Origin: Capitulum mitella
Taxonomy: Eukaryota; Arthropoda; Thecostraca; Pollicipedomorpha; Pollicipedidae
DNA: 64,000 bases
Direction of reading: 5' to 3'
Assembly: GCA_030062745.1 (NCBI GenBank)
Contig: CP099851.1
Location: 4,833,161 to 4,897,160, forward strand
Position numbers and translations under genes: made by a program. Shown here piece by piece: positions 36,600 through 47,469 of the stretch. How positions within the stretch are numbered: position 1 is the first letter of the stretch; each line of letters begins with the position of its first letter. The notes below the pieces were generated by a model. It was not told the origin of the DNA. It worked only from the letters and a program-made list of their open reading frames with translations, and made no database searches.

Positions 36600-38750
36600 T
36601 TCCAAACACTAGTTAACGAGGTCTTGTGTTAGTTCCGAGGTAAGAGAATAGTATTTCGAAGGCCCTTTCACTTTTCGACACGTGATTACACGCCACTGTC
36701 AATCTAATATATCAATGCAAGGAACAAGACGAATTAATCCGGGCACCAACCAATGTCAATTGGCAGCGCGTTCAAAGTGCGCCAAATTTAACACAAACGC
36801 CGCCAGCAAATGACGAATTTGCCCAAGGCCCTAATCTACCTACTTCTACCTGGCTGCCATCTATGGACAATTTGTTGTACCACTGAGTTGTCATTCACAG
36901 CGCAGCCTCGAGTACCAGGCCTTTTATTTGCAGCTGTAAATCGTCAAAGCAGCCTGTTCTTGTAGCCAAGACCAAATAACGCATCTTATAGACTGGAAAT
37001 AAAAGCGAGATGAACGGAGCATTAAGCGAACTTGTGCTGGACCACACTTTTTCGTGATTTTATTCATCAGCGACGGAACCTTCGGATTTGAGTGAGAGCA
37101 GGCCGGGCCATTTAGCCACTGTCGCTCACTAGCCACTACTGCCAGCCAGGCACATAGCAAAAGCGAGAAGGCGAAGGGTACACCCCTCCCCAACTACGGA
37201 AAAGCTAGGGCCCCATTTGACCCATATGACCTTGAAGGATTCTCAAATATGGCTCCTGAAGTAATGGCTAGTGAGCCCCCGGGGTGGGGATGGGTATCCG
37301 GATTCCCCAGTATTTGGGAATCCTGATATTACGCCCACGGTAATGAATAGAAATAACCTATCTGAAATCTTACGTGGAATCCCAATAATTTTGGTAATCC
37401 CCAACTATGCCTGGGACCATAGCGAGCCTTCCCTTATTGCTTTAGGAGGTCCATATATGGGCCTGCTTAAGCAAAGGACCGTCATTGTCTTAGGCCATGG
37501 GAGGCCACCTTACTTATTTTTGGTGGAGGTCCCCTTTGGACTGAGAAGGCCTCCTTGGGACGAAGAGCCCCCTTGAAGATCTACCCCCCCTCCCCCGGCC
37601 GATTCCTGGCTGCGTGCCTGCCGTCCACTTCACACCAGCACTTTGTGGCTCAAACCCACCATTGCACTCCTCGTAAGGTGGTTCGGCACCTCGCGAACAG
37701 CGTGTTTCTCAAATTACCTAAATCCGGGCAACGAAAAACGTGTCACGAAAATGCCTGAAATGCGGAACAAAAAAGGTTTCAACACAGCTGGAAGCAAACG
37801 CCCTAAATACCCTACATCCTACAAGACTTCCGTAAACATTCCTTCACATGTAATGCTTTTTTTTTTTGTACCCAGTCGGACGCCAAGTGGAAGTCATTGG
37901 AATGCTCCACATCAAGACAGCGCATACAGCACGCCACGGAGTGCGCCCAGGCCAGCCAAACGACCCGTCTACAAAACAGAACTGGGAAACTGTATTCGTG
38001 TAGCCCTACCTCAGCACGAGCGGCACGGCGTTTCCCCTCCTCACAAAAACGAAAACAAACACAGAAACAACGCAAAGTCAAAACTACGCGAGATCAGAAC
38101 TTCCGAACGAAAAGCCTTAGAGGGACCGACAGCGTTTCGGTCGAACTGCGACCAGCATGGGAAATGGCTTCTAAAATCGTCATAAAACAACCAGCGTTAC
38201 CGATGCATCGCATTAGGCGAGAACACAGCGTCAGTAAATGTTACTCCGGGGCCGAGGTCCAGTATGTACAGGCTACATCGAAGGTGCGGCAGTCACGGCT
38301 GATGCCTCCCACCAGTCGGGATCGGCGCGCTCCTCTCGCGCATACAGAGCCAACCCTCCGTTTCCTGAGAGGGAGCATCACAAATATCTCGCGTCACGCC
38401 CGTATCACCGGCCAGCAGGCAGCGGACCGGGATCACCCGGTCTCGGGTCCCGCATTGCACGGCACGGGCTCGCGGCCGGCGGCAGTGTGGCCTCGATGGC
38501 AGGTTGACGGCCCCCCCCCCATCCCGCGCCGGGCCCGAAACAAGCTCCGTCCGCGCCGGGCCGGCCGCCGCCGCGAACTTAAAGCCTCGGTAGGCGGCGA
38601 GGCGCCGGCACCACGCCCGGGCCGGCAGCGGGCCGCGCCCGCCGGGACGACTCGGCCGGCACACGGTCTTCACGGACGCGGGATCGGCACACGGTCTACA
38701 CGGGCGCGAGGCCGGCCGCGGCGGCCGGCGGTCGGCGGGCGCCGCCGCGC
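36600..38750. other. No recognised gene
   Basis: Mixed composition to 38,380, then CpG-rich towards DCUN1D3. It includes whatever 3' untranslated region that gene has, but I found no AATAAA on the minus strand just below 38,755. A signal-peptide-like minus-strand frame near 37,193 lacks an ATG. Confidence 0.4.
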
Positions 38751-38754
38751 CGCG

Positions 38755-40948
38755 TCACTCGCGCTCCAGCTCGCTCACGTTCTGGTTCGCCTGGTCCGTC
38801 TGGTGCTCGACGAAGTCGTCGAAGAGCGACGGCCACGCCTCGGCGTCGTCGTAGTCGGCCAGGTCCGGGCTCACCGTCTCCACCAGGCTGAGGAACATGG
38901 ACCACGTGTCGCTGGGGATGCCGCGGATGACCGCGTGCTTCTCCAGGTAGCGCAGCCACGGCTCGAGCAGCGGCGGCTCGCCCTGGGAGAACACCAGCCG
39001 CCACAGGCTGACGGCCATCGGCGTCGGCAGGATGCGCTGGCCCAGCTCCGCGTCCAGCCCGAAACGGAACGTGAAGTGGTAGAGGTCCTTGAACTTGGCC
39101 GGGTCGGCCACGGCCTCGGCCGCCAGCTGCGGCAGCCGCGCCTGCAGCGCGCGCACGCTGTCCACGCGCATGGCGCGGCACCCGCCGACGAACTCGGCGC
39201 GGCTGAAGCGACACATGGCCTGCGCGCCGAGCCGCCAGGCCAGCACCAGCACGCGGAACTCGTCCGGCCGCAGCTCGAGGTCGGCGCACAGCCGCTCCAC
39301 GCCCTCGGCCAGGATGGCGTCCTCGGCCGGGTCGCGGTACTGCTCGAACAGCGCCGCCAGCCTCGCGTCCGACACGTCGCGCGAGCCGGTCCGGCGCGCC
39401 TCGGCCGTGCGCTTGGCCGTCACGCGCGGGAAGCTCCACTTGTCCGAGCGCACCGACTCGGACGAGACGACCGCGGCTGGCTTGGCCAGCGGCGGCGGCG
39501 GCGCGTCCACGCGCGGCGACTCGGCGCCGGCCGGCGCGCTGGGCTGCGGCGGCTTCGACTCTGCCGGCGCACAACGGTCACCAGGTCACGGGAGGGTCAC
39601 AGAGCGGTCACCAGGTCACAGGAACAGGTCTAAACAGCGGTCACCAGGTCACGGGAGGGTCACAGAGCGGTCATCAGGTTACAGGAACAGGCTAAACAGC
39701 GGCCACCAGGTCACGGGAGGGTCACAGAGCGGTCACCAGGTCACAGGAACAGGTCAAACAGCGGTCACCAGGTCACGGGAGGGTACAGAGCGGTAACCAG
39801 GTCACAGGAACAGGCTACACAGCGATCACCAGGTCATGGAGAGGGTCACAGTGCGGCCATCAGATCACAGGGACAGGTCAAATAGCGGTCACCAGATCAC
39901 GGGAAGATACAGAGCGGTCACCAGGTGACAGGAACAGGCTACACAGCAGTCATCAGGTCATGGGGAGGGTCACAGAACGCCATCAGATCAAAGGGGTACG
40001 TCAAATAGCGGTCACCAGGTTACGGGGAGAGTCACAGAACGGTCAACACATCACAGGAACAGGACAAACAACGGTCACTAGGTCACGGGCAGGGTCACAT
40101 ACCGGTCATCAGGCCCCACAGTACAGGCCAGATGGCCATAAGGTCGCAGTAGAGAACGGGCAGCGGGTCACTGGCAAAGGTCACAGAACAGTCATCAGAA
40201 CAGTACATCAGGTCATCAGGTCACAAGGACAGTACACAGAATGCTCATCAGGACCGCACAGAACCGACCGGATAGTCATCACACCACGGAGCAGAAAACG
40301 GTCACCAGACCATGAAGTGCAAAGAACGGTTATCAGGTCACATGGACAGACCAGAAAAGCGGTCTAACGACAGAAGCCACCAGCAAAATCGGCACGGGTC
40401 CCAACTCGCGTGACAACCTGCAGTCACGTGACCCGTCGGGAGGGCTATCAGACATGCAAGGGCTCAGAGCGAGGTCACTGGGCGACGAAAACACCAGCCG
40501 AGACAACAGCTACAAAATGGCGGACGCGACAAACATTGTCATTCAACCATACACAGAACCATACAGCGGATATTTATGGACGCCAGGTCAGCCACTAATC
40601 TCCGGCTATGATCCTAAAGGAAGTGAAAAAACTTCCAGTCACTTAATGATAAATGACGCATCGGGTGCTCAAGTCATGAAAGGAGTTCCGACAGAAAATC
40701 CCAGATCCTAGATTAACCCAGTCATCAGTATAATAACACGACAACGGCAAAGACAAGCAGCAAAACGCCGCGATCCCAACATCATCAAGCCCAGCCGCCG
40801 CCAATCACCGCGAGGCGATCGTCCCGGGCCCCGCGCGGTGCGGGCCACCAGCTCCAAACTCACCGATGTGCGGCACGCCGTCGTACTTGTGCTTGGAGGG
40901 TGGTAGACTCCGCTCCTGTTGCTCCCGACAGGAGAAGCACTGGCCCAT
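38755..40948 (-). CDS. DCUN1D3: DCUN1D3-like protein (cullin neddylation regulator), two exons
   Basis: Exon 1 is 40,948-40,864 and exon 2 is 39,560-38,755, with GT-AG boundaries (GTGAGT donor; GTTGTGCGCCGGCAG acceptor) and matching phase 1, giving 296 residues; the human protein is about 304. The N-terminus MGQCFSC matches the myristoylation/palmitoylation signal (Gly2, Cys4) that anchors DCUN1D3 to membranes and separates it from other DCN1-like proteins. A low-complexity linker follows. The PONY domain (about 93-279) carries LFEQYRD, EFRVLVLAWRLGAQAMCRFSR, KDLYHFTFRFGLD, IPSDTWSMFL and AWPSLFDDFVEH. The family binds cullins and the E2 UBE2M/UBE2F to promote or tune NEDD8 transfer. Third codon positions are almost all G or C. 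Confidence 0.93.
39561..40863 (-). other. DCUN1D3 intron
   Basis: A 1,303-bp intron with GTGAGT donor and CAG acceptor. Roughly 800 bp of it is a minisatellite, which reaches to within about 15 bp of the acceptor. Confidence 0.88.
39575..40360. repeat. Intronic minisatellite rich in AGGTCA
   Basis: Alternating half-units of about 30-32 bp, cggtcaccaggtcacgggagg and ggtcaccaggtcacaggaac, form a dimer of roughly 62 bp. It is regular to about 39,800 and then decays. I count sixteen exact AGGTCA words on the plus strand plus many GGGTCA, CGGTCA and AGATCA variants. The commonest arrangement is CGGTCA-cc-AGGTCA. Confidence 0.85.
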
Positions 40949-42260
40949 CGCCGCCTCGCTCGGCCCCGTCTGTCGGTCCACGGCTGCAGGTGACGTCACG
41001 GCTCGGAAACGCCCGCCCAGCGCAAACTGACACCGCACATTCGCGACAAAGATCTAATGATCAAAGATCAGAGATCTATGCCAGCTGTGAAAATGCACGG
41101 ACCCATCTCGAAGTCGTGCTTTTTGTTCCCTCTGAGCCACGTTATTACATACCGCATTCATACAAAACACTACACATCACACCATCACACACAGCTAGAG
41201 ATTTTCCAAAATTTTGCGAAGCATGAATATGATTTCAGGCCGTTTCCTTCCAGTCACTGAGACCGACTTAATGTTAAAATACTTAACTTCTGTGGGTGGA
41301 GGGTAAGGGGCGTGTTGACCCTCCCATTCCCCCAGGATATCCAGCCATGGAATGAAATGAGAAGTTTAATGAAACAATATTCCAGCAGTTTCTGGCATAT
41401 TTTCGTATCCTTGAGTCGAACCTTACACAACTCCGCCGTTCTTTCCATTTGCTTCGACTGCGTATCGAATCCTTTTTAACCGGGCACTTGCTGGGGTTTT
41501 TCGCACCCTTCAATTGCTGGTAGAATGGGAGGCGGGCCTCAGACGCTCACACCAGGGAAAGACGCAAAAAAAACGGATGGATATGGCTGATTCGAACAGT
41601 AATAAACGACCTTCAACACAAAATCTGGAGCATGCCAGATTTTCGGGCCTCACGACTGTCTCAAAGGTAGCTGGTTGCGCTGAATATCATAATTTACTAG
41701 CGCGACACAACGCCGAGTATTACTTCAACTCGCAGAAAAAAAACATCAAATTAATCAGCCGCCCAATTCAGGCACGGTTACAGTGCTTCCTGGAGACCAA
41801 AACTATGCAAGGAGTGGGCAATAAATTTTCACTAACAGACGGCTCAGTTCCCTAACTTTGATGTATTTGTATTTGCGAAGCACTAGTTTCCAAGCACGTT
41901 TTCTACAGAATTATTCTGGAAGCACCGCTTCTGCTCTTTAAACTTTTGTTGTTGTCCTTCTGAGTGTCTCTTTCTCAGCCACTCGGAATTCCATGGGCGT
42001 GCGTGAGGTTGGAACCTTTAATTCTGTGAATGATAAGCAATGAAAAAGATCCATAACTGTCCTGCTGTACAGCCAAACAGATTAAGGGCAAGTAATGATG
42101 CATGTAAAAAGTAGGCCTCACTCGTCACACCTTTCACACAGAGTCTTAGTTTACATTATATGTAATTTGTCTGTAACTGTTTGGCCAAATGTAGGGGTAA
42201 GAGTCTAGGCAACAATATATCCTCTGCATAGACTTCAATCCTTAGAACACCATCCCTACA
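40949..42260. other. DCUN1D3 upstream region; no further gene seen
   Basis: A CpG-rich island extends to about 41,030 and probably contains the DCUN1D3 promoter and 5' untranslated region. No TATA box is clear. Beyond it the DNA is AT-rich without a recognised gene. Confidence 0.45.
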
Positions 42261-42261
42261 T

Positions 42262-42372
42262 AAATATAATTATATATATCATATATATATGTATATATAT
42301 ATACATATATATATGATATATATAATATCATATATGTATCATATATGTATAATATACAATATATATATTACT
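42262..42372. repeat. AT-rich low-complexity and palindromic repeat
   Basis: About 110 bp of alternating TA with scattered C and G, full of short palindromes (atatatatgtatatatatatacatatatatat). Likely unstable and hard to assemble. Confidence 0.85.
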
Positions 42373-42899
42373 GATAACCATGGTAACACAGGTCATGATA
42401 TATCATCCAATACTAAATCAAATATGTCAGTTTTAAGTACAACAGGGTACATGTTTTTGACGTCAAGTGTCATCAAGCACTCAGAAATATGCAAACAAAA
42501 CAGTGTTTTTAAAATCGTAATGTTATAAATCTCAATATTAGATAACTGTTTCACATAGCCAAATTTCTCTTCCTTTACATGCACTTTCCAAAGGACACAT
42601 TTCTGCACCTAAACAACATGTCTGAATCAATTACAACATGCTGCCAGCACTGGCAGCAGAATCACTTCACTGTCAAACCAGGGACGTGGCATTGTATACC
42701 TTTGATATGGAGCTTTCCATATCAAACAAAATCATTTGGATGGAATTTCCAAACACACTACCTTGACCTGCTCATGTCTTTTCTCGCTTTACAACAATCA
42801 CAATACTGTAAATGCATTACCTTATGCCGCACTTTTCGGGTCATGACAAGTCCATTTTTCCACGCCAAAATCTCGTCTCATCCCACGCCACTGGCTCAA

Positions 42900-43532
42900 C
42901 AAAACGGACAACTGTCATTCGTGGGTACTCCGTTACATCGAACTGGCAGCAAGTTAACAACAAAGGTATACAAGCAGCCACTGACACCGAACCCATTCTT
43001 AAAATATCAATCAAACCGCTCAACAGACACGAAGACCTGTCTAACAAAATGCCTTGAAGAGGACTCATAACATCTGCTGGGACAAGCCAAGTCTAAGCAA
43101 AGAATTTACGGACACCAAAATCATCTGCCTATCGAATGGCCATCACGGAACAGTTCATATGAAGGGTAATGAAATGAAGAACACCTCAACCACTTCCATG
43201 TGTTATCCGCACAACAGAAACATCAAACGCCACAAGACAACTGTACACTTCCATTCCCTTCATTAAACGAGTGAGTGAAGCTATATCCAGACTGCTCCGG
43301 CCTCAGGGGATATGGATGGATGCCATGAGGTCTCCATCCGAACGACATGCCATCCATACGGGTGGCACACCGTTACAGCAGTTTGCGAGATCGGTACGTC
43401 AAGTCTTGGATCTCGCGTCTCGAGGAAGACAAACGGCGTGCGCACAAGTTTTCTTGCCAGTACGGCGCCAGCTACGCTGATAAGACTGGTCGACCTCTCC
43501 GCGTCCGCCTAAAAGACACGCTGAGGACTTGA
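42900..43532 (+). pseudogene. Decayed Penelope-like element (RT end plus GIY-YIG endonuclease)
   Basis: Pieces appear in family order across shifting frames. 42,909-43,030 reads SKLTTKVYKQ..LKYQSN, matching the TVYRKPTHT..YLNYxSNHP segment after the RT core. About 43,247-43,310 reads IPFIKRVSEAISRLLRPQGI, the linker. 43,443-43,529 reads HKFSCQYGASYADKTGRP then LRVRLKD, matching the GIY-YIG endonuclease end (CxxC..YIGETGRPLxxRLKEH). Stops and frameshifts break it, and the YIGE core has become YADK, so it is dead. A minus-strand frame at 42,393-42,608 contains LDVKNMYP, resembling an RT motif, and could be part of an inverted neighbour copy. Confidence 0.65.
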
Positions 43533-43539
43533 AGTTCAG

Positions 43540-44380
43540 GCGGCTGAATATCTCGGCTCAACCGTTAACGAATTCCTCAATGCTTTGCTGCAATGGGCTT
43601 TGTACTGCTGCACTTCTGAGTGAGATCAGAATTTACAAATCGCTTATAACGCAAAGAAATGTCAGTCAAAAGTATGCACTTGGACCATTGGCATTTTTAA
43701 TGCCTGAATGAAACTGATTCACCAGTGGGTTTATGGCAAAAAAAAAAAATATCAGACAAAATTAACATAGTCAACGACCACCTTTGGACAATGCAGATAA
43801 CCTGCACGAACTCGTCAGAAAAATGTCATTAATTTTACACCAGAAACCAGCCACGAAGTGAAGCAGGTACGTAACGCATTGTTGGAATCACAATTTTCAG
43901 TAATTAGAATGCAAGGGTAGTACTAACAAAATGCTCTCATCCCATTTAATGCATCTAACAAGTGTCTGCCTACCCGTTTTATCCCTTGAGAGGTCATTAT
44001 GTGGTATTTTTAAGGGACATTTTTGTTGCAAACTAATCACATCTCAACTTATTACATCACATAACTGCAGGACAGGTAGTCACTGTTACCTTTCATATGA
44101 CGTTTTCATGTCGTCGTCATGACGTCGGTTTCATGTCATGCATACCTCTATTACTGTTAATATGTAAGTACATAACTACCACCAATCACATGCACTAATT
44201 TTATCACTGTTGCATTTTCATGGTCACCAGTCATTGACTCCACTGGTGAGGACACATGCATTCCAGACAAGCCAAAATATTTGAGCTTTAATAACATCAA
44301 ACCCATAAGACTCGCGTCCAATCCGAAATGCCTCGCCAGTACACTTTATGCCCGCTGCAGCAAACAGCCGAAACTTTTCG
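43540..44380. other. No recognisable gene
   Basis: AT-rich with a 10-bp A run at 43,740. CpG clusters near 44,100-44,130 and 44,305-44,388 mark the edge of the next CpG desert. Confidence 0.4.
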
Positions 44381-46145
44381 CAGTCCCGGATTAAAACTGA
44401 GAAATGTGTATCTTACTAATGTCTTCCCAGGTATTTCTTTTACTCAGGGAAGCCAACAGGGTCTGTTGATACATTTCATTTATCACTGCCACTTATGCAG
44501 ATGAATCATCTGCAGTTTGTGCTAGCCACTGCCTGAAGAAATGCCTCCTTTTCTTTGCCTGCAACACCTGGACCTTCAATAATGGTTTTCCTCATTCTGT
44601 TTGTGGCTATTTGGCATGAAAAGCTGAAGTTTTTTATCTTTATTTTCACACTTACATACTAATACTATTTTGTAACAATGGCCAAATGGCAAACAAGCAT
44701 ACTACATATCTTCAGCACTGAAAAAGTTGGAAGGCTGCATCCTTCCAGTCTGGAAAGTTGCAGGGGCTGAAGCCCCACCCAAGCCTCATGGTTTCCACAC
44801 CCTGCATGACAGTGCCAATCATATCAGGGCCAGTGTATGGCTAAGAGCAATAGTACACTTAGAAGAGGGGCAGTGCATGACAGTAGCTAGTTCTTAAATA
44901 TAAGCACCTTCAATTCATACTGAGGTGTTTTTACTGTCATGGGTCATGCCACTGCAAGTTGTCAAGACCAAGAACCATCAGGGTAGCAGTTTCTTCATGC
45001 AGATCTTTTGAAACATAACCTCCACTGGCAGGCTTGGCCAGTTAACTGTGAAATGCAGCAATATTTCTCCCCACTCATACCACACCACACACACATGAAG
45101 AGCTGAATGACTGGACCTCTGAATCATTGTTACCTAATGGTTAATGCAGATTATAAATGCACACAATCAACAAATGTACCCTTTCTGTCCTTGGAAGTGC
45201 CACTTTTACGCCCCAAAAGGAATTAAATATGTGCTATTTTAAGCCCCAAGGGTACCCTTTCATAATATTAAACATTCTTTGCTTTAAGTGCCTACCAGTG
45301 AAAATTCCTCATGAAAGATGCACTACAAAAAGTACTAAAAAACTGCCATGCAAGTCATCTTAAATCTCTATAACATCTGGACCATGACCATGTCAGATTA
45401 CTGCATGTTCCTGAATTTCAGATATGCTATTAAGCACTTCTAATGAATATGAATAGCATTCTGTCATTAGAAACCATTACACAGCCAGGCAAATAAAACT
45501 GTTTCCTTGTCAAAGGCAGTGCTGTATGGCAAATGAAACCTACAAAAGGTGATCCATGTCACATTACCTGAGGTCAAACTTGGCAAAATAACCACTTCCA
45601 TTGCATGGGCTCAGTGTTTTCATTGGCATATTTTTATTCATGGTTTTTGCCAGATGAGGACCAAATTTTCCCAGGATTCCTTGACATGTACTGTGAGTTA
45701 TCTGCAACAAGTGCACTTATTATGCTGTTTGGATAATGGATTCATGGTCTCTGCCACCTGAGGAAGGGTCCTCCCTAATTCCCACAAAATTAACACTTTG
45801 CAATCATGTCTCCAATACACACAATTCCATGCCAAAAGACCAAGAATACACAGAAGTTGCTTTTTTCTACATATGTCTTAACATCTGAGTGCCATACCAT
45901 AAGAAATGCCCAAAGGCAAGAAATGCTGTTTGCTCTTTGGGAAAGAGCTTGCTCTTGATGTTTCTGATACTTGATGAACTTTGCTATTGAGGGTACACAA
46001 TGTGAGAAATAATATTATAGAGCAAGCAATAAACATGCATTTTGACTCCTGCCATATGGATGAAAACCACTTTTATGTGGTGTGTAGCAGCAGTAACATG
46101 TATGGTCCAGAATGTACTGATTAATTTCTTTGCACAAGAGTATAC

Positions 46146-46253
46146 CTGCAAGTACTGAGAAAAGTTTCTATCAAAAGAAAGAGTAGAACGGTAATCCTTT
46201 AGAAGCGTGCGCCATAAACCAAGCACACTGGATGACACATATACGGCGCGCAT
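46146..46253 (-). CDS. Candidate first coding exon, LYR-like start, unknown gene
   Basis: A minus-strand ATG at 46,253 opens 36 codons that end at a good donor (TTGCAG|GTATAC, GT at 46,145-46,144) in phase 0. The start reads MRAVYVSSSVLGLWRTLLKD. The L-x-L-W/Y-R-x-L-L pattern recalls the LYR motif at the start of small mitochondrial assembly factors, but this is a weak resemblance. The 5' half lies in the CpG-rich island and the 3' half in one copy of a direct repeat. The downstream DNA on this strand is CpG desert. Later exons were not identified. Confidence 0.4.
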
Positions 46254-46353
46254 GGCAAAAGGAGACGTCAGCTGTTGCGAGAAACAACAACATTTGCACT
46301 AGCTCCGGGGTGGAAACTACTGTGAAAAGTTTCTATCAAAAGAAAGAGTAGAA
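46153..46353. repeat. 36-bp direct repeat 165 bp apart, flanking a CpG-rich segment
   Basis: 46,153-46,188 and 46,318-46,353 are identical except one base (tactg[a/t]gaaaag...). The sequence between them, 46,189-46,317, is CpG-rich while the repeats and outer flanks have none. This looks like an insertion with target duplication or a tandem duplication, and it copies the end of the candidate exon. Confidence 0.85.
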
Positions 46354-47304
46354 TTTCAGCATACTGATAATAAAATTGCATAGGCATACATGCCTAAACT
46401 ACATAGACATTTGGAACAAAAAACATGTTGCATAATGTTAATATAGAACCACTATTTCAGGACATAAACACAAGCTAACATCATGACTCACAGGCAGTGT
46501 CATTATATCCCAACAATGGGATGTTCTAAATGGGGCAAAGGCAATTCAAGTCAAGAGTTAAAAAGTGCAACAAACAACTTAAAAATGGACAAAAGTACAA
46601 GCAAAATACATAGCTTGCCTCACAAAAAATACAAGCCAAATACATAACCTGGCTCACATGTCCATCACAGCTTGCTACAAGTAGCTAACAAAAAGTTCAC
46701 CATGGCATTAGTGTGCAGAAATTAGGATAAACATTCCAGGATATTGCCACAACAGTTTTGTTTATCTGGGAAAAGGAATGCTTAACATCAATCAGCTTTT
46801 AATGCCCTTACCAGAACAAATCAAAAGAATTTGACCCAAAACTATTACAAAACAAATACAAAGATCCTGTATGCAGTAATTTAAGATGCATAGCTTCTTG
46901 GGTCCCAGCGTCCGTGTCTTGCTCCTTGTCATGTGTCTCGTCGGAGGTCAGTCGTGGAAAAAAGGGACACAAGAAACACAAAGGGACCAGGGTCGACATA
47001 TTCGGCGCAGTAGATAAAAAGCTTTAGCTGGAAAATACATCCCATGATAGCGCCGAAACGCGTTCTCAAGCCTGCCATAAAGCATGGTACTCACAGTTAT
47101 TAGTCCACTAGCGTTCCTAAGTTTCCGAGCATGATTGGAGACGTAGCTCGGCCCGTACCCCCATCACAGTTCGCTGTGACATGGACCTGCGATGCCCCTT
47201 TAATGTGGCAGCTGATTCTTGTGAGTCCAAACCGAGCTATTGGTAAAAAAGCCTTTGTAGCATGTGGGATTCTATGCTTCTTAGTTCCAGAGTCTAGTGT
47301 GTCA

Positions 47305-47463
47305 AGGCCAAGGGCGTCGGAAGCGAGGGGGAAGGGGGACAGTGGCTCCAACTTTGCTGAAATTTAGCATTGCCTTTATGGGCTTTGACCCTGGAAGGAA
47401 TTGGCCCAAAATGCTTCTTTGCCCCTCCCCCAACTGTGGAGTTCCCCCGCCCATGGTCAAGGC
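47305..47463 (+). repeat. G/C-tract short interspersed repeat, copy 1
   Basis: G-rich start (gggcgtcggaagcgaggggg), a middle with ccaactttg and aatttagcatt, and a C-rich end (tttgcccctcccccaactgtggagttccccc). It shares order and spacing with copies at 52.4 and 53.2 kb. No coding capacity. Probably a MITE- or SINE-like family. Confidence 0.55.
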
Positions 47464-47469
47464 TTATCT

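Larger units (their letters stand above)
44389..46908. other. CpG desert interrupted by a small CpG-rich island
   Basis: One CpG (45,209) in 44,389-46,188 and none in 46,307-46,908. In between, 46,189-46,306 holds nine. The pattern fits heavily methylated transcribed DNA around a short unmethylated or recently acquired segment. Apart from the candidate exon in the island I recognise no coding block. Confidence 0.6.

Noticed and set aside
36924-37193. Secreted protein with a signal-peptide-like start on the minus strand
   Set aside because: The first codon is TTG and no in-frame ATG precedes the hydrophobic stretch. No splice acceptor was seen.
38293-38673. 126-codon minus-strand frame downstream of DCUN1D3
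   Set aside because: GC-rich chance frame in the likely 3' flank. No similarity recognised.
37897-39633. 578-codon plus-strand open frame
   Set aside because: It is the antisense of the DCUN1D3 second exon plus flanking GC-rich DNA. The minus strand carries the recognisable protein and splice sites.
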